NCBI RefSeq assembly: GCF_035277725.1
Contig: NZ_DATEJY010000176.1
Location: 1-32,778 of the forward strand
Length of the DNA: 32,778 nucleotides
Direction of reading: 5' to 3'
From: Dyella_B sp035277725
GTDB lineage: Bacteria > Pseudomonadota > Gammaproteobacteria > Xanthomonadales > Rhodanobacteraceae
The notes below the pieces were generated by a model. The model was not told the DNA's origin. It saw nothing but the letters and a program-made list of their open reading frames with translations, and searched no databases. Below are positions 8,308 to 16,798 of the stretch, in pieces. Position numbers and translations under genes: made by a program. Within the stretch, counting starts at the first letter, position 1; each line of letters begins with the position of its first letter.

Positions 8308-9249
8308 TTGATTATGCAGCCGACTCATCACACGCCAATCCCGGATCCATCGGCAACATCCGTTAGCCGATTGGCCGAGCACGGCGGTGATGCACCGCAC
8401 TTGCCGGTGAACGACAACGCACCGGTAAGCGTGGTGATACCGTGCTATCGCTGCGCGCGTTTCATCGAACACACCGTGGCCTCGGTAGCTGCACAAGCGA
8501 TGAAACCCGCCGAGGTGTTGCTGGTGGAAGACGGCAGTGGCGATGGCACGCTGGAAGAATTGCACCGTGTTGCCAGCACGTATCCGCCGGGCTGGGTAAA
8601 AGTCATCGCCATGCCGCGCAACGGCGGGCCATCGGCGGCACGCAATCGCGGCTGGGCACACGCGAGCCAACCATGGATTGCCTTTCTGGATGCCGACGAT
8701 AGTTGGCATCCGCAGAAGTTGAAGCTTCAGATGGAAGCCTTGGCTGACGATCCGCAGGCGATGCTGATCGCCCACGACATGAACGTGCAGTCGCGCACCG
8801 CGCCGTCACCCGCACTGGATTACCCGCTGCTCGTGACCCATGTGCTGGCGCATCACCTGTTCCTGCGGCGCACTCAATTTCCCACCGCTTCGATCATTCT
8901 GCGCCGCGACCTGCCCTTCCGCTTCGACGAATCGCGCCGGCTGGCGGAAGATCTTCTGCTATGGGCGCAGATCCTGTTGTCCGGCTATCGCTGCATACGA
9001 CTCAATCAGGTGCTCGCTTCGTACCACAAGCCGCCGTATGGCGCTGGTGGACTCAGCAACGACCTGGTCGCCATGAACAAGGCGGTCGTGGACGTGCGCC
9101 GAACCCTGCACAAGCAAGGCCTGCTGAGCTGGTGGCTGTGGCGGCTTGCCGATGCGGTGGGTGTGCTTCGCTATGCACGCCGCTGGGTGATCACGCTCAC
9201 GCGCCGCCGTGAAGAACTGGTACTGGCGCGGCGCAACGCGGCTTCGTGA
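8308..9249 (+). CDS. GT2-family glycosyltransferase (copy 2)
   Basis: This 313-residue paralogue of the gene at 1905 has VVIPCYRC, a VEDGSGDG loop (73-80, where copy 1 has VDDG), SAARNRGW, LDADDSWHP and AEDLLLW. It probably adds another sugar of the repeat unit. GGAG at 8299-8302 is 5 bases from a TTG at 8308 and 11 bases from an in-frame ATG at 8314, so either could be the start. Long identical stretches with copy 1 suggest duplication within the cluster, while the different N-terminal 40 residues and the altered metal-site loop suggest separate roles. Its substrate is unknown. Confidence 0.9.
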   Translation: MIMQPTHHTPIPDPSATSVSRLAEHGGDAPHLPVNDNAPVSVVIPCYRCARFIEHTVASVAAQAMKPAEVLLVEDGSGDGTLEELHRVASTYPPGWVKVIAMPRNGGPSAARNRGWAHASQPWIAFLDADDSWHPQKLKLQMEALADDPQAMLIAHDMNVQSRTAPSPALDYPLLVTHVLAHHLFLRRTQFPTASIILRRDLPFRFDESRRLAEDLLLWAQILLSGYRCIRLNQVLASYHKPPYGAGGLSNDLVAMNKAVVDVRRTLHKQGLLSWWLWRLADAVGVLRYARRWVITLTRRREELVLARRNAAS

Positions 9250-9444
9250 TTCGCGCTATCGACAGTTCATGCACTGCAAGGCCATCCAGCATCGCCAGCA
9301 ACGCCAATGCCCCATGCGGCGCAGCTTTGCCGCCATGATGCCGCGCAGATTCAACACGACAGCGCCCGAGGGGCGCGGCGTGCAGCACCCGCGACATCGC
9401 TATACCGGGAACCACGTTCTGACCATTACATCACGGATGCCCTT

Positions 9445-10614
9445 ATGAAACTCATCTTCTTTGCCAATACCGACTGGTACCTCTACAACTTCTGTGTTTC
9501 CACCGCGCTTCAGCTGCGCAAGGACGGCCATGAAGTGGTGATGCTGTCTCCGCCCGGCCCCTTCGGCGCGCGTTTTGCCGCGCACGGATTCCGCTGGATC
9601 CAGTTGCCGATGGATCGCGCCAGCCTCAACCCGCTGCGCGAAGCGGCAACGCTGAGCCGGCTGATCTCGATATTGCGCGAAGAACAACCCGATCTGCTGC
9701 ACAACTACACCATGAAATGCGTCGTCTACGGCGCGTTGACCGCGCGCCTCGCCCGCGTACCCGCCGTGGTCAACGCCGTGGCCGGCATGGGTTATGTGTT
9801 CACCAGCGACGCCCTCAAGGCGCGCATGCTGCGTCCGCTGGTCAAGGCGCTGATGCGCATGACGCTGAGCGATCATCGCTCGCTGCTGATCCTGCAGAAT
9901 CCCGATGACGTGATGTCGTTTACCGATGCGGGCCTGATCTTGCCGGAACGGATCCGCCTGATCCGCGGCACCGGCGTGGACACCATGATGTTCCACCCGG
10001 CGGTGCCGCCGCTGCATCCCGATGGGCGCCTGCGCGTATTGCTGGCGGCGCGCCTGTTGCGTGAAAAGGGCATTCCGGAATTTGCCGAGGCCGCCGCGCT
10101 GTTGCGCCAATGGGGCCACGACGTGGAATGCGTGCTCGCCGGCACGCCCGACCCTGGCAATCCGCATTCCGTGCCGGAAGAGCAAGTCCGTGAATGGGTG
10201 GACGCAGGGCTTATCCGCTGGCTGGGCCACGTCGACGACATGCCTGGCCTGCTCAACACCGTGCATGTGATGGTGTTGCCCAGCTACTACCGCGAAGGCG
10301 TACCGAAATCGTTGTTGGAAGGTGCTGCCTGTGGCCTGGCGCTGATCACCACCGATCGTCCGGGCTGCCGCGAGGTGGTGAGCAAGGACGGCGTGGATGG
10401 CTTGCACGTGGAAGCACAAAGCGCGATGTCGTTGGCCAAGTGCATCGCGCGCCTGGATAACGATCGCAACCTGCTCACGCAGCTGGGCCAGCGGTCGCGC
10501 CAGAAAGTGTTGCGTGAATTCGACGAGCGCGCGGTGATCCAGAAAACCATCGACGTCTACGGCGAACTGACCACGCCTTACACGCACGTCTCCGCGTCAC
10601 GCTCCGTTTCCTGA
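9445..10614 (+). CDS. GT4-family glycosyltransferase (copy 1)
   Basis: This 389-residue retaining glycosyltransferase has a GT-B fold. The N-terminal half opens with MKLIFFANTDWYLYNF. The C-terminal half has AARLLREKG and the GT4 E-x7-E pair (E284 and E292, in REGVPKSLLEGA), followed by TTDRPGCREVV. It resembles PglA/CapM-type enzymes acting on undecaprenyl-linked intermediates. The ATG at 9445 is chosen over an upstream in-frame start at 9307 because the paralogue at 11989 begins at the same point in the alignment; a ribosome-binding site is weak. It is 195 bp after the GT2 gene and is followed by a long leader before galE. Confidence 0.88.
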   Translation: MKLIFFANTDWYLYNFCVSTALQLRKDGHEVVMLSPPGPFGARFAAHGFRWIQLPMDRASLNPLREAATLSRLISILREEQPDLLHNYTMKCVVYGALTARLARVPAVVNAVAGMGYVFTSDALKARMLRPLVKALMRMTLSDHRSLLILQNPDDVMSFTDAGLILPERIRLIRGTGVDTMMFHPAVPPLHPDGRLRVLLAARLLREKGIPEFAEAAALLRQWGHDVECVLAGTPDPGNPHSVPEEQVREWVDAGLIRWLGHVDDMPGLLNTVHVMVLPSYYREGVPKSLLEGAACGLALITTDRPGCREVVSKDGVDGLHVEAQSAMSLAKCIARLDNDRNLLTQLGQRSRQKVLREFDERAVIQKTIDVYGELTTPYTHVSASRSVS

Positions 10615-10947
10615 TATTCAGCCGAACGTTGTGACCGGAACGCAGCGACCAGGCTGGTCGAGGGCGGCGTGTGTTTCACGCTCCAGCCGCGCGGCCCTGC
10701 GTCCCCGTCATCACCAGACGCTTTCCGTACACACACGTGATGAAAATGCGCCGGCTTGCGCACGCTTCGTTTACATCCACGCGACGAGCTGGCGGGCCTA
10801 ATGCATGGTGAGTTTTGGGTCGCTTACCCGGTACATGGGACTAAGAGCTGGATTCACGTTGCCGAGACATATCGTTGATCGCGCCACACGTCGTGGCCTT
10901 GGCACGTTGGAACCCACGTTTTTCTGGCCTGAATTAGGAATCTAGGG
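10615..10947 (+). promoter_or_regulatory. 333-bp leader upstream of galE
   Basis: No gene is seen. The stretch contains the better-conserved element at 10725-10807 and ends in AGGAATCTAGGGATG, giving galE a good ribosome-binding site. Its length suggests that galE and the following GT4 gene have their own promoter. Confidence 0.5.
10725..10807 (+). promoter_or_regulatory. Shared leader element, galE copy
   Basis: Three blocks match the wza leader at nearly constant spacing. A 22-base block at 10725 differs from the one at 22477 at only two positions. ACGCTTCGTTTAC is at offset 37 here and ACGCTTCGTTGAC at offset 38 there. CGCGACGA is at offset 55 here and 56 there. Both copies end near AATGCA. 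This is direct sequence evidence for a common regulatory or RNA element; its binding factor is unknown. Confidence 0.6.
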
Positions 10948-11922
10948 ATGAAGGTGCTCGTCTGCGGCGGGGCTGGATACATCGGTTCGCACATGGTGCG
11001 CTGCTTGCTCGCTCACCGGCACGAACCGATCGTTTACGACAATTTGTCGACCGGACACCGCCAGGCCATTGACGAGGTGCCACTGATCGTTGGCGATATT
11101 GGAGACGCGAACACCATGCGCGCGGCATTCGGCCAGCACCGCTTCGACGCCGTCATTCACCTGTGCGCGCATTCGCTGGTGGGCGAGTCGATGAAAAAGC
11201 CCTACGACTACTATCAGAACAACGTCGGCGGAACGCTGTGCCTGTTGAACGCCATGCGCGAAGCCGGCGTCTCGAAACTGGTCTTTTCATCCACCGCCGC
11301 CGTATTTGGCCAGCCCAGCACCCCGCTGGTCGACGAAGAGCACTCCGCGCGTCCGATCAATCCTTACGGCGCGAGCAAATGGATGGTCGAACGCATACTG
11401 GCCGATGCGGCGCCTGCCTACGGCCTGCGCTCGGTATCGCTGCGCTATTTCAATGCCGCGGGCGCCGATCCCTCCGGCGATATCGGCGAATCGCACGATC
11501 CGGAGACGCATCTTATTCCGAACATTTTGCGCGCAGCGCTCGGGCACAGTTCGTCACTGAAAATCTTCGGCGACGATTACCCGACCAAAGACGGCACCTG
11601 CGTGCGCGATTACATCCACGTAAACGACCTGGCCGAAGCGCACCTGAGCGCCATCCATTTCATGGACAAACATGACGGCGCGCATTGTTTCAATCTGGGA
11701 AGCAGCAACGGCTTCACTGTTCTTGAAGTCATTGAAGCGGCCAAACGCGTCACCGGCGCGGAGATCGCGTTCGAGCGCGCATCGCGCCGCGCCGGCGATC
11801 CGCCTGTGTTGGTGGCCTCCAATGCCAAGGCGCGCGCGCATCTAGGTTGGAGCCCGGCCATCACAAACATCGACGACATTGTAAGAAGCGCCTGGCGCTG
11901 GCATAGCCAAGCGCGCTATTGA
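10948..11922 (+). CDS. galE: UDP-glucose 4-epimerase
   Basis: This 324-residue cytoplasmic short-chain dehydrogenase-fold enzyme is predicted to interconvert UDP-glucose and UDP-galactose, possibly also the N-acetyl forms, to supply EPS precursors. It has the NAD-binding GGAGYIGSH (7-15), catalytic Ser/Thr in FSSTAAVFG (113-121), the YGASK pair (Tyr140 and Lys144) and the GalE-typical FNAAGADPSGDIGE and DGTCVRDYIHV stretches. Length and motif order fit full-length GalE. AGGAA seven bases before the ATG is a good ribosome-binding site. It lies between the two GT4 genes and behind the shared leader element, and the next gene follows after 66 bp. Confidence 0.93.
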   Translation: MKVLVCGGAGYIGSHMVRCLLAHRHEPIVYDNLSTGHRQAIDEVPLIVGDIGDANTMRAAFGQHRFDAVIHLCAHSLVGESMKKPYDYYQNNVGGTLCLLNAMREAGVSKLVFSSTAAVFGQPSTPLVDEEHSARPINPYGASKWMVERILADAAPAYGLRSVSLRYFNAAGADPSGDIGESHDPETHLIPNILRAALGHSSSLKIFGDDYPTKDGTCVRDYIHVNDLAEAHLSAIHFMDKHDGAHCFNLGSSNGFTVLEVIEAAKRVTGAEIAFERASRRAGDPPVLVASNAKARAHLGWSPAITNIDDIVRSAWRWHSQARY

Positions 11923-11988
11923 CCGCCATCGACAGCGGCACGCGGGCCAGGAAGGTAGTAAAACAAGCATCATCAACGGCATCACTCA

Positions 11989-13161
11989 ATGAAATTTATC
12001 TTCTTTGCCAACACCACCTGGTATCTCTACAACTTCCGGCTCGCCACCGTCCAGCGCCTGCTCGCGGATGGGCATGAAGTCGTGATGGTGTCGCCACCTG
12101 GCAAATTCGGCAAACGCCTGGTCGAGCATGGTTGCCGCTGGATACCGCTGGCCATGGAACGCGCCAGCCTCAACCCATTGCGCGAACTGGCCACGTTGAG
12201 CCGTCTTGTCAACGTGTTCCGACGCGAGCGGCCCGACATCGTGCATGGTTTTACGTTGAAATGCGCCATCTACGGAACCCTTGCCGCGCGCATCGCACGT
12301 GTTCCGGCCATGGTCAGCGCGGTATCCGGCATGGGTTACGTCTTTACCAGCGATGCGCTCAAGGCGCGCTTGCTGCGGCCGCTCGTCAGGAGTCTGCTGC
12401 GCATCGCCCTGAGCGGCAAACGATCGCTGCTGGTATTGCAGAACCATGACGACGCCCTGGCGTTTTCACAGGCCGGCCTGGTTGCGCCGGACAGAGTGCG
12501 CGTCATTCTCGGTTCGGGCGTCAACACCTTCCGCTTCCATCCCTCCAATCGCACCACGCATCGTTACGAGCGGCTGCGCGTGTTGCTTGCCGCCCGCCTG
12601 CTGGAGGAAAAGGGCGTACGCGAATTCATCGAAGCGGCTGCGATCCTGCGCAAGCGCGAGCGCGACATCGAATTTCTACTGGCCGGCACGCCCGATCCGG
12701 GCAACCCGCATTCGATCTCGCGCGCCGAATTACGCCGCTGGACGGAAGCGGGACTGGTGAACTGCCTGGGACACGTCAACGACATGCCGGCGCTGCTCGG
12801 CAGCGTGCACGTGATGGCCTTGCCCAGCTATTACCGCGAAGGCGTACCCAAGTCGCTGATCGAAGGCGCTGCCGCCGGCTTGGCGCTGATCACCACGGAT
12901 CGGCCGGGCTGCCGCGAAGTAGTGACGCAAGATGGCGTGGATGGCTTGCGCGTCGAACCGCGCAACGCCGAAGCGCTGGCAGACTGCATTGCCCGGCTGG
13001 ATGACGATCGCGACTGGCTGGTGCAACTGGGCGATCGCGCGCGCGAGCAGGCGTTGAAGAAATTCGACGAACGCCTGGTGATCCAGCAAACACTCGACGT
13101 GTACGCCGAATTGCTTCATCCGGATGGCAGCGATGCAGAAGCCATGCGGACTGTGCCTTGA
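11989..13161 (+). CDS. GT4-family glycosyltransferase (copy 2)
   Basis: This 390-residue paralogue of the gene at 9445 opens with MKFIFFANTTWYLYNF and keeps AARLLEEKG, the REGVPKSLIEGA E-x7-E region and TTDRPGCREVV. It probably transfers another sugar of the repeat unit from a nucleotide donor at the inner face of the membrane. The ribosome-binding site is weak, and the gene is likely read from the galE transcript 66 bp upstream. The two GT4 copies differ mainly in the acceptor-side N-terminal half (for example HNYTMKC against HGFTLKC), consistent with different acceptors. Substrates are not predictable here. Confidence 0.88.
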   Translation: MKFIFFANTTWYLYNFRLATVQRLLADGHEVVMVSPPGKFGKRLVEHGCRWIPLAMERASLNPLRELATLSRLVNVFRRERPDIVHGFTLKCAIYGTLAARIARVPAMVSAVSGMGYVFTSDALKARLLRPLVRSLLRIALSGKRSLLVLQNHDDALAFSQAGLVAPDRVRVILGSGVNTFRFHPSNRTTHRYERLRVLLAARLLEEKGVREFIEAAAILRKRERDIEFLLAGTPDPGNPHSISRAELRRWTEAGLVNCLGHVNDMPALLGSVHVMALPSYYREGVPKSLIEGAAAGLALITTDRPGCREVVTQDGVDGLRVEPRNAEALADCIARLDDDRDWLVQLGDRAREQALKKFDERLVIQQTLDVYAELLHPDGSDAEAMRTVP

Positions 13162-13470
13162 ATGATGAATACGTGGAATCGATCAGAGCATCCTTAAGCT
13201 TTGCGCAAGCCTTTCCACGCGCCCTGCACCGTTTCATGGCGAAACGCATACATTTCCATCGCTATGCTGCGTTGCACGGCGATGCATGTTGCACTCGCAT
13301 CGCTGGCTGAAGGACTTTGCACGCGCCTACCGGTTTTCATGTGGTAGCGCACACATGCCAATGGCCATGGAACTACTCACGGTTATCGGCCCCTTTTCGC
13401 CATCCTGCCCCGTGTGGAGGACGGTCGTACCGATGCGCATGAATCGCCGCACAGTTAACCAGGGCCCAGT
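13162..13470 (+). promoter_or_regulatory. 309-bp leader upstream of PP-loop copy 3
   Basis: No supported gene is present, although one 62-codon frame exists. The stretch contains a weak candidate copy of the shared element (13172-13240) and a CATGTG/CACATG inverted repeat around 13338-13357. It probably holds the promoter of a transcription unit made of the third PP-loop gene and the second beta-helix gene. Confidence 0.4.
13172..13240 (+). promoter_or_regulatory. Weak candidate copy of the shared leader element
   Basis: ACGTGG at 13171, CTTTGCGCAAG and then CCACGCG at 13215-13221, followed by CATGG, lie in the same order as in the galE leader copy. Similarity between the blocks is low. I list it because it is upstream of another EPS transcription unit, but it could be chance. 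Confidence 0.2.
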
Positions 13471-14922
13471 ATGAACTTACCCCGCACGGAACATCGCGCG
13501 CGCCCCACCGCAACCGTGAAGATCCAGATCAATACGTCTCCTGCTTCGGGCGAAATTGATTTCAGCCCGCTGGCCAGGCATGAACGCAACATTTCCGTTG
13601 TCGACAAAGTGTCGGTCGCCGACGTATTTCGCAATGCCTTCGTGTATCCGCCGCATACCATTTATGCGGACGTGAAGATTGCCGCGACAGGCTTCGACCC
13701 TGCGCAAGACATGTATGACGATCCGCAGTTTCATTTTGCGTTTCATTCTGCGCGGGCAACTGCGCGTCCGCGTTCGGAGGACGTGGAAGACGATGTACTG
13801 ATCGATACCTACCATCGCTTGCTGTGCCAGGCCATCACACGCGCAACGCGCGGCATGCATGCGCCATGGCTGCTGCAAAGCGGGGGCAAGGATTCCACTT
13901 CGATGGCCATCGCACTGGCTGAAGCACGCCCGGATACCACCTGCCTTACCTATCTCGGCGGCAAGGAAGAGGACGAAGTCGCCTCGGCGCACTTCGTGGC
14001 GCAACACCTGGGACTTCGACATGAAGTGCTGGTGTGCGATCCGGGCCGCGCATACGACCGCTATCTGGCGATGCTCCCTCGCCTACCCTTGCTTTGCGCG
14101 GATTTTGCCGCGCTTTCCTATGCCGACCTTGCCACCGAAGTGGCACGGCATCAGGGTGACGGCATTCTTGATGCGCAATGCGCCGATCAATATTTCGGCG
14201 TGCCGCTGCGCCGACAGGATCGCATCATGTCCATGCTGGCGCGCGGGCTACGCGTACCACCGGGCCTGTTCCGCCTGGCCAGCACCAATTTTCCGCTTTG
14301 CGTGGCGCTCTCCACGCTGCAGATGGATCGCTTCGAACGCAACTTTCCCGGTTCGCGTTTCAGCGACAGCGAAGTGGACGATCTCTTCGGCGACCCCATT
14401 GCCGCGCAGTCGCGACAACGCATGCAGGTATTCCAGGCCGACATCGCCGCGGCCGTCACGCCGGAAGCGCAGCGCCGGCTTGCGGTGGCGATCGGCGAAT
14501 CCTCCAATCTCGGCAAAGGCATGTACGCGGCGCGTGCGATGTCATTGCGCCTGGCCTATCCCTACGCCGATCCGCAATTCCGCGACTGGGTTTTCCATCA
14601 GGTGCCGGATGATCGATTGATCGGCCCTGGCGGTGTGAGCAAGGTGCTGATGCGGCAATACATTGCCGAGTGCTTCGAGCAATTGCCGTATGTCAAAGCC
14701 AAGGGCAGTTTCCGCTTCGATCTGTGCGGGCTGGCCAAGCTGCGTTTCGATCAGGTGTACGCCTATGCCCAGGAGGTAAAAGCACTACTGCCGGGCGCAA
14801 CGCGATGGCTGGACGCACATCGCAAATTGATGGACAACAAATTCTTCGCGTCCAAGTTCTACCTGCTCGCCATTGTTCTTCCGTGGTTGTTGAGTCACAC
14901 GAGCGGCCGCGCCAATCGATAG
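13471..14922 (+). CDS. PP-loop ATP-dependent synthetase, asparagine-synthetase-like, copy 3
   Basis: This 483-residue third paralogue has the N-terminal conserved region (IQINTSP, DFSPLA, FVYPPHTIY, GFDPAQD), the P-loop SGGKDS at 137-142 and the invariant CDPGRAYDRYLAMLPR stretch. The second loop reads DAQCADQYFG where copies 1 and 2 have DALGSD(Q/H)YFG, so Leu-Gly-Ser is replaced by Gln-Cys-Ala beside the conserved Asp. This may change the acceptor. Like the other two, it lacks a glutaminase domain and any signal peptide. It lies 45 bp upstream of beta-helix copy 2, which repeats the PP-loop/beta-helix pairing seen at 5477-8124. Family chemistry (adenylation of a carboxylate) is known; the role in EPS is inferred. 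Confidence 0.8.
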   Translation: MNLPRTEHRARPTATVKIQINTSPASGEIDFSPLARHERNISVVDKVSVADVFRNAFVYPPHTIYADVKIAATGFDPAQDMYDDPQFHFAFHSARATARPRSEDVEDDVLIDTYHRLLCQAITRATRGMHAPWLLQSGGKDSTSMAIALAEARPDTTCLTYLGGKEEDEVASAHFVAQHLGLRHEVLVCDPGRAYDRYLAMLPRLPLLCADFAALSYADLATEVARHQGDGILDAQCADQYFGVPLRRQDRIMSMLARGLRVPPGLFRLASTNFPLCVALSTLQMDRFERNFPGSRFSDSEVDDLFGDPIAAQSRQRMQVFQADIAAAVTPEAQRRLAVAIGESSNLGKGMYAARAMSLRLAYPYADPQFRDWVFHQVPDDRLIGPGGVSKVLMRQYIAECFEQLPYVKAKGSFRFDLCGLAKLRFDQVYAYAQEVKALLPGATRWLDAHRKLMDNKFFASKFYLLAIVLPWLLSHTSGRANR

Positions 14923-14967
14923 GACGGCCTTGCAGCAAAACCGATCTGCAGAGAGGGAGCGCATGCG

Positions 14968-16263
14968 ATGATCAGTTATTCTCAACTCAACCCGATTCCT
15001 GTTTCCAGCTTTGGCCACGACAGCCAGGCAGGCATTCCCGGCCCGATCATCAACGTGCGCGACATGGGCGCAAAAGGCGACGGCCGGACTGACGATACCG
15101 AAGTCTTCCAGCTGGCCGTGGACGCCGTGCCGCTCACGGGCGGAACGCTTATCGTGCCGCGCGGCGATTACCGGATCGATGTCGAACAATCGATCACGCT
15201 GCATTCGAACATGTTGTTCTTGATGGACCCGGCCGCGACATTGGCCGCGCTTGCCACCAACACTTCGCTATATCGAATGATCCGGGTGTGGCATGCAAAC
15301 AACGTGCGTATCGTCGGTGGCCGCCTGGTCGGCGAGCGGCGCCTGCATGTCACCGATCCGGTACATACCGATCCTGGACAAAACGAACAAGGGTTTGGCA
15401 TCAGCATCCAGAGTTCGAACAACATCGTCGTCAGCGACGTGCATGTATCCGATTGCTGGGGCGATGGCATATGGGTGGGCGCCTTCGGGAGCGAACGCGA
15501 TGAGCGGTTCAATCAGGAGTACGCCGATTTTCCCAAGCACGTCCCCTCGAACAATGTGCTGATCAACCGTGTGACATCCACTCAAAATCGCCGCCAGGGT
15601 CTTTCCATCGGGCCGGTGGAAAACATGATGGTGACCAATTCCACTTTCAGCTTCAGCGGCCCCGGTCCCGGCCCGCAAGAAGCTACCGATCCGATGGCGG
15701 GCATCGATATCGAGCCGCAGGGCCAGGGCTACGTGCGCAACGTCGTTGTCAGCCACTGCATCATGACGCGCAATCGCGGTACGGGCATGGAGATCCACGG
15801 CAACGTGGTGGGTGTTTCAGTGCACGATTGCACGATCTGCGACAACTTCGGCTACGGCTTCGTCACCCACGAAGAATCCAATCCATGGTGGCGAGAGAAG
15901 GAACTCACCGGACTGAGCTTTACCAGCAACAACGTCACCCGCAATGGGCTGGAAGGCACGATCATTCTCGGCAAGACCAATTGCGCGCTGCTTGCCGACA
16001 ACATTTTGGCAGGCAATGGATTTCGCTATCCGTTCAAGCCTGGCGACGGCCCTTACGACGAATGGGCGACATCGCACGGAGCGCTTTCGCCAACAGCGAT
16101 CGGCATCCTCGACGGCGTTGAACCAGATCCGGATAAATCGACCGGCGCCGATTTGCTCGTGCAGAACACCACGACCAACGTAAGGCTGCGCAACAACACG
16201 TACACCAACAAGCGCGACCCGGATGAGGAATTCGGCGATCCGATCGGCTATCCGATCGATTGA
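14968..16263 (+). CDS. Right-handed beta-helix protein without a signal peptide, copy 2
   Basis: This 431-residue pectate-lyase-3-like protein keeps the family entry motif (IINVRDMGAKGDGRTDDT) and the shared WGDGIW, NRRQGLSIG and GIDIEPQ clusters. Its N-terminus (MISYSQLNPIPVSSFG) has no basic region or hydrophobic core, so no Sec signal is visible, unlike copies 1 and 3. GAGAGGGAGC places a strong ribosome-binding site eight bases before the ATG at 14968, so a missed upstream start is unlikely. It is longer than the other copies because of inserts, for example around EESNPWW and near the C-terminus. It may act in the cytoplasm, on a lipid-linked precursor for instance, or leave the cell by another route. 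Confidence 0.8.
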   Translation: MISYSQLNPIPVSSFGHDSQAGIPGPIINVRDMGAKGDGRTDDTEVFQLAVDAVPLTGGTLIVPRGDYRIDVEQSITLHSNMLFLMDPAATLAALATNTSLYRMIRVWHANNVRIVGGRLVGERRLHVTDPVHTDPGQNEQGFGISIQSSNNIVVSDVHVSDCWGDGIWVGAFGSERDERFNQEYADFPKHVPSNNVLINRVTSTQNRRQGLSIGPVENMMVTNSTFSFSGPGPGPQEATDPMAGIDIEPQGQGYVRNVVVSHCIMTRNRGTGMEIHGNVVGVSVHDCTICDNFGYGFVTHEESNPWWREKELTGLSFTSNNVTRNGLEGTIILGKTNCALLADNILAGNGFRYPFKPGDGPYDEWATSHGALSPTAIGILDGVEPDPDKSTGADLLVQNTTTNVRLRNNTYTNKRDPDEEFGDPIGYPID

Positions 16264-16798
16264 TACTGGCAAGTCGGATCCCGTTCGAACAACACGAGCA
16301 GGTTGGGTAGAGGCAAAGCCGAACCCCAATCTGCCTCGCGATAAATGCAAACTTGAAGTTAGTGACATGTTCGAATTTTGTCATTCCGCGTAAAAAGCAA
16401 CGCTCTCGCCCACTCCATTTAAGAGCGAGTCATCATCAAGGCGAGGATTTGAAGCGACACATCGTTTTGAAATCACGTGCGCGAATGCACATGGATTCAT
16501 TCTGGCAACAATCAAAAAAAGCGCATACGTATAGGCGAAAAATGCCAATTTCTTCGCACGCATGATGAGCAGCGCAGCGGCATGTCCACAATCATTCTTC
16601 GTTCTTCGCAGGCAGCTTCTTCGCAGCGAAACGAATTAGTGTGAAAAATGGCAAGCACAAGTCAGTGGCCCATAGTGTGAGCTAGTGCCGTGTTTCACAT
16701 TTGCATGTAGTACGTGAATGATTGACTCTAGACGGACTTTTGACGAACTAGAGGCTGTTTACGTGCTTAAAAAAAGGCATTTGCTGCGTGACTCGCTG
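16264..16798. promoter_or_regulatory. 535-bp gap before beta-helix copy 3
   Basis: The stretch is clearly AT-richer than its flanks and holds only short frames on both strands that I do not believe. It contains a long-spaced inverted repeat at 16640-16699 just upstream of the third beta-helix gene. That gene therefore probably has its own promoter and control. Confidence 0.4.
16640..16699. repeat. Spaced inverted repeat (14-bp arms, 12 of 14 matching)
   Basis: TGTGAAAAATGGCA (16640-16653) and TGCCGTGTTTCACA (16686-16699) are inverted copies with two mismatches, separated by 32 bases. The TGTGA/TCACA ends recall CRP/Clp half-sites, but the spacing does not fit one such site. It lies about 100 bases before the chosen start of beta-helix copy 3. 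Confidence 0.35.

Noticed and set aside
10844..10874. CTGGATTCACGTTGC before galE looked like a sigma-54 promoter.
   Set aside because: The spacing between the GG and GC elements is nine bases, not the required ten.
16353..16565. Two overlapping 60-70 codon frames in the AT-rich gap before beta-helix copy 3.
   Set aside because: There is no ribosome-binding site, no recognisable domain, and the composition is unlike the neighbouring genes.
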